The notes below the pieces were generated by a model. The model had not been told where the DNA came from and did no database searches. It saw only the letters and a list, made by a program, of their open reading frames with translations. Shown piece after piece: positions 17,588-25,581 of a DNA stretch of 64,000 nucleotides (the first letter of the stretch is position 1; the number at the start of each line of letters is the position of its first letter). The position numbers were made by a program, and so were the translations under genes. Source of the DNA: Aquimarina sp. Aq78 (GTDB lineage: Bacteria; Bacteroidota; Bacteroidia; Flavobacteriales; Flavobacteriaceae); contig NZ_OMKA01000020.1 in the NCBI RefSeq assembly GCF_900299525.1, positions 248,001 to 312,000 on the forward strand, in the 5' to 3' direction.

Positions 17588-18235
17588 ATGAGACCAACCA
17601 TATTACTTGCACTTCTTCTAATTTCACACATCTCCCTGGGCCAAAACAAAAAGGGGGCCTTATCTGATATTAGAAATAAATACCAGTTAATCCGAGAATT
17701 AGTAGATACCAATACACTTAGACAGCATCATACCGATTATTCTTGCGATGAATCAACAGAAAAAGGATCACTTACCTTTTACTATAATGGCACAGAATTA
17801 AAGCATATTATCCACACCTACACTCAGGGACATGTAAAGTATAGAGATGAATTTTATGTTTGGGATAATCAACTGTTTTTTCAATATGCAATCCATAAAG
17901 TTTGGTATAAAGACTATGAAAGAAGTCGTTCTGGTAAACGTCGACTAGCAAATGTTGTATTAACACTCGAAGAACGTTTTTACTTTAAAGATAGAAATGT
18001 TATAAAATGTCAATTCAAAGATTTTGAAAACAGGAGTAGTCGTTCAAAAAAAATCAAAACTAACAACATTAGAAACATAAATGTGGGCTGTGATCAGGCA
18101 CAGGTTGCTCTTGAAAAGTTTGATCTTTTACTCGATTTCCAAAAAATGAAAATCGAAGATGCCTGCAACCTTCCTAAAAGTATTACCAATACAGAACCTC
18201 TAGATCATATTTACGGCAATATCGGTCAAAATTAA
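17588..18235 (+). CDS. Secreted protein of unknown function
   Basis: 215 residues with a signal peptide (residues 1-18, ending SLGQ). The mature part has a repeated pattern of short antiparallel strands with Tyr and charged residues (GSLTFYYNGTELKHIIHTYT, then FYVWDNQLFFQY, KVWYKDYER, and ERFYFKDRNVIKC). Two Cys residues near 53 and 169 could form a disulphide. I do not recognise a family; similar short secreted beta-proteins of Flavobacteria are annotated hypothetical. It stands alone between the clpB terminator and the tetR gene. Confidence 0.6.
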   Translation: MRPTILLALLLISHISLGQNKKGALSDIRNKYQLIRELVDTNTLRQHHTDYSCDESTEKGSLTFYYNGTELKHIIHTYTQGHVKYRDEFYVWDNQLFFQYAIHKVWYKDYERSRSGKRRLANVVLTLEERFYFKDRNVIKCQFKDFENRSSRSKKIKTNNIRNINVGCDQAQVALEKFDLLLDFQKMKIEDACNLPKSITNTEPLDHIYGNIGQN

Positions 18236-18301
18236 AAACCCGTATTTTTATTAAGCTCTCTTCAAAGTATGTTAAAATAAAACATTTGTTGCATTAAAAA
18301 A

Positions 18302-18317
18302 TATACCACTTGGTATT
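18302..18317. promoter_or_regulatory. Predicted TetR operator, copy 1 (upstream of tetR)
   Basis: The core ATACCA-CT-TGGTAT is a perfect inverted repeat with a 2-base centre, lying 35 bases before the tetR-family start. The same core occurs upstream of the thioesterase gene at 18972-18987. Two copies in front of two adjacent genes, one of them a TetR repressor, is the usual layout of an autoregulated TetR unit. Confidence 0.75.
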
Positions 18318-18351
18318 TTTTTAGTATATTCGATCTATATTTCAATAAAAT

Positions 18352-18948
18352 ATGCTCACCAAAGCCGAACAAACAACAGAGTTTATAATACAAACCGTAG
18401 CTCCTATTTTTAACAAAAATGGATATGCCGCTACAAGTTTGAGTGATATCACTAAGGCTACCGGACTTACCAAAGGTGCTATTTATGGTAATTTTAAAAA
18501 TAAAGAAGAACTTGCTATCGCCGCTTTTAAAATGACCGAAGGAAATATGATTGGCCGAATAGCGGATCATCAATCTTTAAGTAAATCACCTATTGAAAAA
18601 TTATTTTTAGTTACCGATTTTTATCGGAACTATTACAATTTCACTCAAGAGCTAGGTGGTTGCCCTGTACTCAATATGGGAGTAGATGCAAAATATCAGG
18701 TTCCTGTTCTTTTTAAACATGTAAAATCTGCAATCACCAAAATTCAGAACAATGTTGCTAAACTTATTGATGCCGGGAAAGAATGCAAAGAAATAAAAGA
18801 AGAGGTAGACTCAATGCTATACGCAAAACGATTATATAGCATGATAACCGGAGCTATTTTTATGACCCATACTATGGAAGACAATAGCTATTTATTAGAA
18901 ACTATGGATCAGATAGACACTATGATTCATAAAAAACTTAAACGATAA
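18352..18948 (+). CDS. TetR/AcrR-family transcriptional repressor
   Basis: 198 residues. The N-terminal DNA-binding domain carries the classic TetR helix-turn-helix (ATSLSDITKATGLTKGAIYG then NFKNKEELA, about residues 26-55). The C-terminal ligand domain (about 60-198) has the NemR/AcrR-type CPVLNMGVDAKYQVPVL, with a Cys at about 104. The likely operator is the palindrome at 18302-18317, repeated in front of the next gene, so it probably represses itself and the thioesterase. The effector is unknown; an acyl-CoA, lipid or electrophile would fit a thioesterase partner. Confidence 0.9.
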   Translation: MLTKAEQTTEFIIQTVAPIFNKNGYAATSLSDITKATGLTKGAIYGNFKNKEELAIAAFKMTEGNMIGRIADHQSLSKSPIEKLFLVTDFYRNYYNFTQELGGCPVLNMGVDAKYQVPVLFKHVKSAITKIQNNVAKLIDAGKECKEIKEEVDSMLYAKRLYSMITGAIFMTHTMEDNSYLLETMDQIDTMIHKKLKR

Positions 18949-18971
18949 TTATCATTTTTTTTAACTATAAA

Positions 18972-18987
18972 TATACCAATTGGTATA
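18972..18987. promoter_or_regulatory. Predicted TetR operator, copy 2 (upstream of the thioesterase gene)
   Basis: TATACCAATTGGTATA is a perfect 16-base palindrome, 16 bases before the next start. It differs from the upstream copy at only two positions. Confidence 0.8.
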
Positions 18988-19002
18988 AAAACAAATTAAA
19001 TC

Positions 19003-19485
19003 ATGACATTAACCAAAATACCAGAAAGCAAAGCAAAAATAAGGTTTCAGGATTGCGATCCTTTTAATCACCTTAATAATGCTGCATACATTAACTATAT
19101 GATCAATGCAAGAGAAGATCAGATTGACCAATACTACAATCTTGACATTTTTAAACTTGCAAAAACCAAAGGCATAAGCTGGGTGGTAGGCACAAACCAG
19201 ATTGCGTATTTAAAACCTGCCTTACTTATGGAGAATGTGGTTATTGATTCTCAACTTATACGATATACAGAAAATCAATTACATGTAGAAATCAGAATGT
19301 GGAACCATGATAAAACCGAGCTTAAAGCTGTACTATGGAGTTCCTTTGTGCATTTTAATTTACTACAACAAAAACGTTGGAATCACGATCAACAACTCTT
19401 AGAGTTATTTCAAAACATAATTGAACCTATACCTACTAACAGTTTTGAGGAAAGAATTTCACAATTAAAACCACAAAAAGTGTAA
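19003..19485 (+). CDS. Acyl-CoA thioesterase (4HBT, hot-dog fold)
   Basis: 160 residues. The 4-hydroxybenzoyl-CoA thioesterase signature is RFQDCDPFNHLNNAAYINYM (about residues 14-33), with the catalytic Asp in QDCDPFNHLNN; the hot-dog helix and strands follow (IDSQLIRYTENQLHVEIRMW, then LKAVLWSSFVHFN). Such enzymes hydrolyse aromatic or fatty acyl-CoAs. It sits directly behind the predicted TetR operator and is presumably controlled by the upstream repressor. The operator-to-start distance (16 bases) would place the operator at or downstream of the transcription start. Confidence 0.88.
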   Translation: MTLTKIPESKAKIRFQDCDPFNHLNNAAYINYMINAREDQIDQYYNLDIFKLAKTKGISWVVGTNQIAYLKPALLMENVVIDSQLIRYTENQLHVEIRMWNHDKTELKAVLWSSFVHFNLLQQKRWNHDQQLLELFQNIIEPIPTNSFEERISQLKPQKV

Positions 19486-19540
19486 CATTTCCATTTTTTA
19501 TTCGTCTTAATATAGAACGTAACCATTTAAAACTGGCCAC

Positions 19541-19666
19541 ATGAAATCTTCTGGCGATTTAGGCTCTTCTAATAAAAGAAGAAGCTCGTATATTTATATA
19601 GGATTTTTTATCATTGCTATTCTATCAATGGGTATCGTTATTTGGCAAATGGGAATGTTAGAATAA
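19541..19666 (+). CDS. 41-residue single-span membrane protein
   Basis: A short frame from ATG at 19541 encodes 41 residues: a polar, Arg-rich N-terminus (SSNKRRSSY) followed by one hydrophobic segment (about 20-37: GFFIIAILSMGIVIWQ). The basic-then-hydrophobic layout and the strong terminator directly after the stop support it as a real small gene. Short single-span proteins of this kind are frequent in Flavobacteria but poorly annotated. Function unknown. Confidence 0.5.
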   Translation: MKSSGDLGSSNKRRSSYIYIGFFIIAILSMGIVIWQMGMLE

Positions 19667-19670
19667 TATA

Positions 19671-19724
19671 ATCAGGTATAAAAAAGCTAATATTATTTTT
19701 ATAATAGCTATTTTTATACCTGAT
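19671..19724 (+). terminator. Long terminator hairpin after the 41-residue gene
   Basis: Arms ATCAGGTATAAAAA (19671-19684) and ATTTTTATACCTGAT (19710-19724), with an inner AGCTA/TAGCT pair and an AT-rich loop, form a long, nearly complete stem. T-rich sequence follows. Confidence 0.75.
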
Positions 19725-19830
19725 ATTATTTAGTTTTATGTTATGAATTGTGCATAATTAAGAATTTCAACACCTCTAAAATAATTATTATACAATCCTA
19801 CCTGACCTCTAAAACAATAAACACACACAG

Positions 19831-20343
19831 ATGAAACCTATACTCGTTTTACTTATTTTTCTTTCTTCTTGGGTAAGTTCTTGCCAAAGTAATGTATCAC
19901 CGCAAGAAGTAACCACTACATATTTCTTAGTTAGACACGCCGAAAAAGATCTTAGTGATCCAGATAATCGAAATCCAGAGCTTACAGAAGCAGGAAAAAT
20001 ACGATCAGAAAACTGGGCAAAAATGCTTGCTGATACTCCAGTAGATATGGTATACACAACAGACTATATCAGAACTAGAAAAACAGCAGAGCCAATTGCC
20101 AAAAGTAAAAATTTAGAACTGGTTTTATATAATCCCAGGAATTTAAACGACACCGAATTTCAAGAAAAAACCAAGGGAAAAACTGTTGTGGTTGTTGGTC
20201 ATAGTAATACAACACCCACCTTTGTCAATAAAATTATTGGTAAAGAAAAGTATAGCTCAATAGACGAAAAGATCTATGGTAAACTATTCATTATAAAAGT
20301 TACTGGTGATATTATTACCGATACTGTACTTACTATAAATTAA
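19831..20343 (+). CDS. Histidine phosphatase superfamily lipoprotein
   Basis: 170 residues. The N-terminal signal ends WVSSC (Cys18), consistent with a lipoprotein. The phosphoglycerate-mutase-like fold shows the catalytic RHAEK (Arg35-His36), TDYIRTRKTAEPIA in the middle and the second catalytic His in VVVVGHSNTTP. The short, single-domain form is like SixA or secreted bacteroidetal phosphatases. It would act on phosphohistidine or small phosphate esters in the periplasm; the substrate is unknown. Its last four bases overlap the stop of the converging gene. Confidence 0.85.
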   Translation: MKPILVLLIFLSSWVSSCQSNVSPQEVTTTYFLVRHAEKDLSDPDNRNPELTEAGKIRSENWAKMLADTPVDMVYTTDYIRTRKTAEPIAKSKNLELVLYNPRNLNDTEFQEKTKGKTVVVVGHSNTTPTFVNKIIGKEKYSSIDEKIYGKLFIIKVTGDIITDTVLTIN

Positions 20344-21089
20344 CAACAATCTCTTTCAATATAAACATAGATATCCTCTAGTTCTATTTTTGAAAGTAAT
20401 TTCAATTGTTTCTTTTCAAATAATTTGTCAAGATTATGTAGTGGCGTAGTAAGATCATCTGTTTTATAATTTTTATAATCCACAAAACGTATTCCATTTA
20501 CATTTCTAGGATTATATGCTTCTCTAAACCGTATTCCTCCTCCATTTACGGCATACTTATATGCTAGGTAATCTACAGTAAAGTTCTCCTTATGTATCCA
20601 ATACATAAACTCATCTTCAAAATCAGTTCCGCCGCCTTCTTGCTCAAAAGTTACTTTAACTTTATAATATAAAACTCCATTAATAACCGATTCACCAACC
20701 AGTTCTTTCTGCACAGCCGGTGCATTGAGTCCATACGGAAGGCTGGCAAAGTAATGTACAGAATTCACTCCATCACTTATTTTTGTAACTAAAGAATCTG
20801 CAATTTTTACAGGGCAATTCTCTATAGTTCTTTTCAAACCAGAATTGCTTATCACATCATGAGTTAATCCTTTAGGGCTTTTTACAAACCTCTCTAATGC
20901 ATACACTCCTTCTCCTCTTTTACTTCGATATTGTTTATCTCTAAAAACGAAATGTATAATTGCCTTATCATATTTTTCTCCTCCCGCATTTTCTATCACT
21001 TTATCTACTATTTCCTGAGCAGAAAACTGAGCGGAAATGGGTGTGGCAAAAGAAAAAACAAATACTAATATTATAAAATAATGTCGCAT
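20340..21089 (-). CDS. Secreted protein, possibly DUF6503-like
   Basis: 249 residues with a signal peptide (residues 1-20, ending ISAQ). The opening SAQEIVDKVIENAGGEKYDKA and the later long beta-meander (VRFRDKQY-type strands, DEFMYWIHKENFTVDYLAY) resemble the LolA/outer-membrane lipoprotein sorting fold and the flavobacterial DUF6503 family as I recall it; the assignment is tentative. A large Cys-poor beta sheet with little charge clustering suggests lipid or hydrophobic ligand binding. It converges with the histidine phosphatase gene (4-base overlap). Confidence 0.55.
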   Translation of the reverse strand: MRHYFIILVFVFSFATPISAQFSAQEIVDKVIENAGGEKYDKAIIHFVFRDKQYRSKRGEGVYALERFVKSPKGLTHDVISNSGLKRTIENCPVKIADSLVTKISDGVNSVHYFASLPYGLNAPAVQKELVGESVINGVLYYKVKVTFEQEGGGTDFEDEFMYWIHKENFTVDYLAYKYAVNGGGIRFREAYNPRNVNGIRFVDYKNYKTDDLTTPLHNLDKLFEKKQLKLLSKIELEDIYVYIERDCC

Positions 21090-21319
21090 AAAAATTGCTT
21101 TAAAAACTAAATTAATCTTTCTCTTTTCAATAATTGTAACATTTTTGTTAAACTAAATAACAAGTACAACCAATTATTTTTTTAGACGAAAATCCAGTTT
21201 TATACTTACCGATACATAACAATTTTAATATTTGTTCTGATATGAATTGAAGATTGTTTTCTTTTTAATTAAAAAAAAGATAATTATTTTGCAGTCCCTA
21301 ACTCCAAAATAAGAATACT

Positions 21320-21676
21320 ATGAAATATATAGCCCTACTTTTAATTTGTTTTACCGTTCAGTGTGGCTTAGCCCAAGATGCCAGTACATATGAGAACGTA
21401 ATAAAGATTTTTCAAGAAGATTTTAATGCACAGAACATAGATGCTATTTTTAACATGTACACTTCAGAAATGCAAGAAAGCATGACAAAAGAAGGTGTTT
21501 CTAGTTTTATCAATGGTTGTTATGGACAATTTGGTAGCATAAAAAATATAACTTTTGTTGAAACAGCTGAAGGAGTTTATAGCTATAAAGTAAAATTTGA
21601 TAAAACAATTTTGGCTATGGACCTGCAACTAAGTGCAAATGGTAAGATTTCAACTATACAATTTCAAGAACTATAA
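21320..21676 (+). CDS. Secreted DUF3887-like (NTF2-like) protein
   Basis: 118 residues with a signal peptide (1-18, ending GLAQ). The compact cone-like sequence (VIKIFQEDFNAQNIDAIFNM, then SKEGVSSFINGCYGQFG-type helix and alternating strands to the C-terminus) fits DUF3887, the NTF2-like domain found alone or in front of other domains. No catalytic residues are apparent. It precedes smpB with its own small hairpin between them. Confidence 0.6.
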   Translation: MKYIALLLICFTVQCGLAQDASTYENVIKIFQEDFNAQNIDAIFNMYTSEMQESMTKEGVSSFINGCYGQFGSIKNITFVETAEGVYSYKVKFDKTILAMDLQLSANGKISTIQFQEL

Positions 21677-21705
21677 AAAGTATTTAAAATATTCGTTTTT
21701 TGTAT

Positions 21706-21729
21706 AAAGCTTTCTTTCAGGAAAGCTTT
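21706..21729 (+). terminator. Possible weak terminator or leader hairpin before smpB
   Basis: Perfect 9-bp stem AAAGCTTTC (21706-21714) with GAAAGCTTT (21721-21729), 6-base loop. The -7 element candidate for smpB begins two bases later, so it may be a terminator for the preceding gene or an element of the smpB promoter. Confidence 0.4.
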
Positions 21730-21730
21730 G

Positions 21731-21738
21731 TACTTTTG
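21731..21738 (+). promoter_or_regulatory. Candidate -7 element for smpB
   Basis: TACTTTTG, exact TAnnTTTG match, 33 bases before the start at 21772. Confidence 0.5.
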
Positions 21739-21771
21739 TAGGCATTTACAAAGTATTTCGAATACCCAGAT

Positions 21772-22230
21772 ATGAATCCAAACAAAATCAACATATTAAA
21801 CCGTAAGGCCAAATTTGAATATGAGTTCCTAGACAAATATACCGCAGGAATTAAACTCGTTGGCACAGAAATAAAGGCTATCAGAGAAGGAAAAGCAAAT
21901 ATTGCTGAGAGTTTCTGTGAGTTTAATAACAATGAATTATTTGTTATTAATATGCATATCGAAGAATATTCTCATGCCACTTATTTTAATCACAGTCCCA
22001 AAAGTGAACGGAAATTGTTACTCAATAAAAAAGAATTAAAAAAGCTTGAAAAAGAAGTAAAAAACTCTGGATTAACCATTATACCTACCAAATTATTCAT
22101 AAATGATCGTGGGTTAGCAAAGCTTAATATTGTTCTTGCACGTGGTAAAAAGATGTATGATAAACGAGAAACAATTAAAGACAGGGATAATAAAAGGAAT
22201 CTTGATCGTATTAAAAAGGATTATAGATAA
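21772..22230 (+). CDS. smpB: SsrA-binding protein SmpB
   Basis: 152 residues, the usual length. SmpB binds tmRNA (SsrA) and brings it to ribosomes stalled on broken messages. Family hallmarks are NRKAKFEYEFLDKYTAGIKL, GTEIKAIREGKANIAESF, the beta-barrel and the basic C-terminal tail KRETIKDRDNKRNLDRIKKD that enters the mRNA channel. It lies tail-to-tail with pcm. The tmRNA gene is not in the window. Confidence 0.97.
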   Translation: MNPNKINILNRKAKFEYEFLDKYTAGIKLVGTEIKAIREGKANIAESFCEFNNNELFVINMHIEEYSHATYFNHSPKSERKLLLNKKELKKLEKEVKNSGLTIIPTKLFINDRGLAKLNIVLARGKKMYDKRETIKDRDNKRNLDRIKKDYR

Positions 22231-22264
22231 AGTAATTACCCCTCCTAACCTCGTGATTTAACTT

Positions 22265-22906
22265 TCAATTCTTATCCTCTAATAAAGGAACAAATCTAAA
22301 TTCTCCAAATTCTCGTTTTTCAAACTCTGTTTCGCTTTTACGAATAAAAAGTGTCATTATTTGCACATCCTCTCCCACAGGAATCACTAAACGACCATTA
22401 ATTTGTAATTGCCCTAATAATGGCTTAGGAACAAAAGGAGCACCTGCTGTTACTATAATTCCATTGTATGGTGCATGCTCTGTCAAACCTTTATATCCAT
22501 CTCCAAACGACAAATGTTTTGGTCTATACCCTAGTTTAGATAAAAACAATTTTGTTTTTTTAAATAGTTCTTTTTGGCGCTCGATACTATATACTTTTAC
22601 TCCGAGTTCACATAAAACTGCAGTTTGGTATCCAGAACCAGTGCCAATCTCTAACACCTTATCTCCTTTTTTTATTTCTAACAATTCAGTTTGAAAAGCC
22701 ACAGTATAGGGCTGAGAAATGGTTTGATCTGCTGCAATGGGAAAAGCTTTATCCTGATATGCATGATCTTCAAAACCAGAATCCATAAACAAATGTCTGG
22801 GTATCTTTGCAATGGCAGACAACACAGCTTTATTTTTGATTCCTTTTTTAATCAATACATCTACTAATTGTTTTCTTTTTCCGGCATGTCTAAGAGTATC
22901 TTTCAC
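22265..22906 (-). CDS. pcm: Protein-L-isoaspartate O-methyltransferase
   Basis: 213 residues, typical length. It methylates isoaspartyl residues in aged proteins using S-adenosylmethionine to start their repair. Visible features are IPRHLFMDSGFEDHAYQDKA, the substrate/SAM region IAADQTISQPYTVAFQTELL, the SAM-binding VLEIGTGSGYQTAVL (about residue 80) and the second-motif FGDGYKGL and PYNGIIVTAGAP. It is tail-to-tail with smpB. The Gfo/Idh gene lies divergently upstream. Confidence 0.95.
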   Translation of the reverse strand: MKDTLRHAGKRKQLVDVLIKKGIKNKAVLSAIAKIPRHLFMDSGFEDHAYQDKAFPIAADQTISQPYTVAFQTELLEIKKGDKVLEIGTGSGYQTAVLCELGVKVYSIERQKELFKKTKLFLSKLGYRPKHLSFGDGYKGLTEHAPYNGIIVTAGAPFVPKPLLGQLQINGRLVIPVGEDVQIMTLFIRKSETEFEKREFGEFRFVPLLEDKN

Positions 22907-23032
22907 TATTCTAAGGGTTATTTAGCAGGCTAAAATTACATAAAGATTTTAAAGATTTGCAAACTATTTCTTTCTTCGAACTAAATTTTTGCATTTTAGA
23001 TATAATTAGGATTTAAAATTTATAAATAATAC

Positions 23033-23040
23033 TATTTTTG
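23033..23040 (+). promoter_or_regulatory. Candidate -7 element for the Gfo/Idh gene
   Basis: TATTTTTG, exact TAnnTTTG match, 17 bases before the start at 23058. The implied transcript would have a very short leader (about 10 bases). Confidence 0.5.
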
Positions 23041-23057
23041 TGTAAAATCAATATATT

Positions 23058-24023
23058 ATGCTCAAAGCCGGAGTACTCGGTGCGGGACACCTTGGTAAAA
23101 TCCATTTACGTCTTCTACAACAATCAGAAAATTATGACCTTATAGGTTTCTACGATGCTAGCGAAACTCAAGCTAAATCTATTGTAGAAGAATTTGGGTA
23201 TCAACTTTTTAATTCTGTTGAAGAATTAATTGATGCTGTAGATGTAGTAGATATTGTCACCCCAACTTTCGCTCATTTTGATGTAGCTAAACAAGCAATA
23301 AAAGCAGGCAAACACGTCTTTATAGAAAAACCTATTACCAATACTGTAGCAGAAGCCCAACAACTTATTGATTTGGCTAATGCACACAATGTAAAAGGAC
23401 AAGTAGGACATGTAGAACGTTTTAATCCTGCATATACTGCTGTAGCTAGCAAGATTGACAGCCCAATGTTTATAGAATCACATAGATTAGCAGAATTTAA
23501 TCCCAGGGGCACAGATGTTCCTGTAGTTCTTGATCTTATGATTCATGATATAGATGCAATCCTAAGTGTAGTACACTCAGAAGTTAAACACATCAGTGCC
23601 AGCGGAGTATCTGTAATTAGTGAAACTCCCGATATCGCAAATGCCCGAATAGAATTTGAAAATGGTTGTGTAGCCAATCTTACTGCCAGTAGAATTTCTC
23701 TTAAGAATATGCGGAAATCCAGGTTTTTTCAACGTGATGCATACATCTCGGTCGATTTCTTTGAGAAAAAATGTGAGGTTGTAAAAATGAAAGATGCTCC
23801 TCAAAATCCAGATGATTTTGCTATGATATTGCAAAATGCTGAGGGCATAAAAAAACAAATCTATTTTGATAACCCTAATGTCCCCTCTAATAATGCAATA
23901 TTAGATGAGTTAGATACTTTTGCAGAAGCTATAAAAAATGACACTACACCTATTGTATCATTAGAGCAAGGTAAAAAAGCATTAGAAGTTGCATTAAAAA
24001 TCATTGATTGTTTCGCACATTAA
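23058..24023 (+). CDS. Gfo/Idh/MocA-family NAD(P)-dependent oxidoreductase
   Basis: 321 residues. The N-terminal Rossmann fold shows GAGHLGKIHLRLL (about residues 7-19) and IVTPTFAHFDVAKQAI. EKPIT near residue 94 is the family's conserved active-site loop, with the later VGHVERFNPAY and DLMIHDIDAIL supplying a catalytic Asp/His pair. Members reduce or oxidise sugars, inositols or other diols; flavobacterial homologues of this short type have no defined substrate. The next gene (3-hydroxybutyryl-CoA dehydrogenase) follows closely and may be co-transcribed. Confidence 0.9.
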   Translation: MLKAGVLGAGHLGKIHLRLLQQSENYDLIGFYDASETQAKSIVEEFGYQLFNSVEELIDAVDVVDIVTPTFAHFDVAKQAIKAGKHVFIEKPITNTVAEAQQLIDLANAHNVKGQVGHVERFNPAYTAVASKIDSPMFIESHRLAEFNPRGTDVPVVLDLMIHDIDAILSVVHSEVKHISASGVSVISETPDIANARIEFENGCVANLTASRISLKNMRKSRFFQRDAYISVDFFEKKCEVVKMKDAPQNPDDFAMILQNAEGIKKQIYFDNPNVPSNNAILDELDTFAEAIKNDTTPIVSLEQGKKALEVALKIIDCFAH

Positions 24024-24063
24024 AAACAAAATTTACAGATTTACACTAAATAAAAAAATACAT

Positions 24064-24951
24064 ATGAAAAACATTGCAGTAATCGGTGCAGGAACTATGG
24101 GGAATGGTATTGCACATACTTTTGCTCAAAAAGGCTTTAAAGTACAGCTTATTGATATTTCTCAACAATCTTTGGATAAAGGCTTAGCTACAATCACAAA
24201 GAATTTAGACAGAATGATTGCTAAGGAAAAAATATCTGAAACCGATAAGGGAGCTACACTTGCCAATATCTCCACTTATACAGATATCAAAGAAGGAGTA
24301 GAATATGCTGGTCTTGTAGTTGAGGCAGCTACCGAAAATGTAGATTTAAAATTAAAAATTTTCAGAGAACTTAGTGAAGCATGTCCAGAAGATACAATTT
24401 TAGCTTCTAATACTTCATCAATATCGATTACACAAATTGCTGCTGTAACTAATCGTCCAGAAATGGTTATTGGTATGCATTTCATGAATCCGGTACCTAT
24501 TATGAAATTAGTGGAAATTATTAGAGGATACAACACCTCTGATGAAGTGACTTCTACTATTATGGAAATGTCTAAAACACTAGGTAAAGTTCCTGTAGAA
24601 GTTAATGATTATCCTGGATTTGTAGCAAATCGTATCCTGATGCCGATGATTAACGAATCAATAGAAACTTTATACAATGGTGTGGCGGGAGTATCAGAGA
24701 TTGATACCGTTATGAAACTAGGAATGGCACATCCTATGGGACCATTACAATTGGCAGATTTTATTGGTCTTGATGTTTGCCTTTCTATTCTTAATGTAAT
24801 GTATGAAGGCTTCAAAAATCCAAAATACGCTCCTTGCCCATTATTAGTTAATATGGTTATGGCTGGTAAACTCGGAGTAAAAAGTGGAGAAGGATTCTAT
24901 GATTATTCTGAAAACAGAAAAGCAGAAAACGTATCCAAACAGTTCATATAG
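24064..24951 (+). CDS. 3-Hydroxybutyryl-CoA dehydrogenase
   Basis: 295 residues from ATG at 24064. The open frame extends 20 codons further upstream, overlapping the previous gene, but MKNIAVIGAGTMGNGIA is the true family start, with GAGTMG of the NAD-binding Rossmann fold. Other signatures are SNTSSISITQIA, GMHFMNPVPIMKLVE with the catalytic His, VNDYPGFVANRILMPMINE, and MGPLQLADFIGLDV. It catalyses oxidation of 3-hydroxyacyl-CoA to acetoacetyl-CoA in beta-oxidation or butyrate-type pathways. No other fatty acid oxidation genes are adjacent. Confidence 0.94.
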   Translation: MKNIAVIGAGTMGNGIAHTFAQKGFKVQLIDISQQSLDKGLATITKNLDRMIAKEKISETDKGATLANISTYTDIKEGVEYAGLVVEAATENVDLKLKIFRELSEACPEDTILASNTSSISITQIAAVTNRPEMVIGMHFMNPVPIMKLVEIIRGYNTSDEVTSTIMEMSKTLGKVPVEVNDYPGFVANRILMPMINESIETLYNGVAGVSEIDTVMKLGMAHPMGPLQLADFIGLDVCLSILNVMYEGFKNPKYAPCPLLVNMVMAGKLGVKSGEGFYDYSENRKAENVSKQFI

Positions 24952-24984
24952 TTAGTAGTTTAGTGTTTACTTCCTGATTTTACG

Positions 24985-25581
24985 ATGAACAAAACCCTGA
25001 TATTGATTATAGTTTTGACTTTGATTTCCTGTAAAAACAGAAATGAGACATTTAGCTTTGCTATAGACAAAAATCAAGACCCTTATCAGATCTATATTTC
25101 TCTGTTTAAGGAAAATCCAAAATTTATCGCTTCTGATTTTGATTATCCAATAGGCAAACCAAATGCTGAAGGTTATTATAATGCCCAAAAATTTAGAGAA
25201 AACAATCACTTAGGTGATGATTGGAATGGTGTTGGAGGGGGCAATACAGACTTGGGAGATCCTATATATGCTATTGCAAATGGGTATGTTTCTTTTGCTA
25301 AGGATATTAAAGGAGGTTGGGGCAATGTTATAAGAGTAATACATAAATACAAAGGAAAATATTATGAATCTGTATATGCACATTGCGATTCAATACGTGT
25401 AAAAGAAGGAGATTTTGTAAAAAAAGGTGCTTTAATAGCAACTATAGGTAATGCAAATGGTATATATTTGGCTCACTTGCATTTAGAAATCAGAGATGAT
25501 ATTTTTATGGATATTGGTGGTGGATATGCAAATGACAAATCTGGATACCTGGATCCTACAGAATTTATAAATAAAAATTAA
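24985..25581 (+). CDS. M23-family metallopeptidase lipoprotein (LytM domain)
   Basis: 198 residues. The signal ends LTLISC (lipobox Cys about 12). The LytM/M23 domain carries the zinc-binding HLGDDW (HxxxD) near residue 75, an AHC segment in VYAHCDSIRV, and HLHLEI near 168 with the final HxH ligands. The core IYAIANGYVSFAKDIKGGWG is typical of lysostaphin-type cell-wall endopeptidases. It would cleave peptidoglycan cross-links, probably in envelope growth. Its stop overlaps the next gene's start by one base (TAATG), so the two are translationally coupled. Confidence 0.88.
   Translation: MNKTLILIIVLTLISCKNRNETFSFAIDKNQDPYQIYISLFKENPKFIASDFDYPIGKPNAEGYYNAQKFRENNHLGDDWNGVGGGNTDLGDPIYAIANGYVSFAKDIKGGWGNVIRVIHKYKGKYYESVYAHCDSIRVKEGDFVKKGALIATIGNANGIYLAHLHLEIRDDIFMDIGGGYANDKSGYLDPTEFINKN

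Noticed and set aside
24004-24063. N-terminal extension of 3-hydroxybutyryl-CoA dehydrogenase overlapping the previous gene
   Set aside because: MKNIAVIGAGTMG is the conserved start; the extra residues are not family-like.
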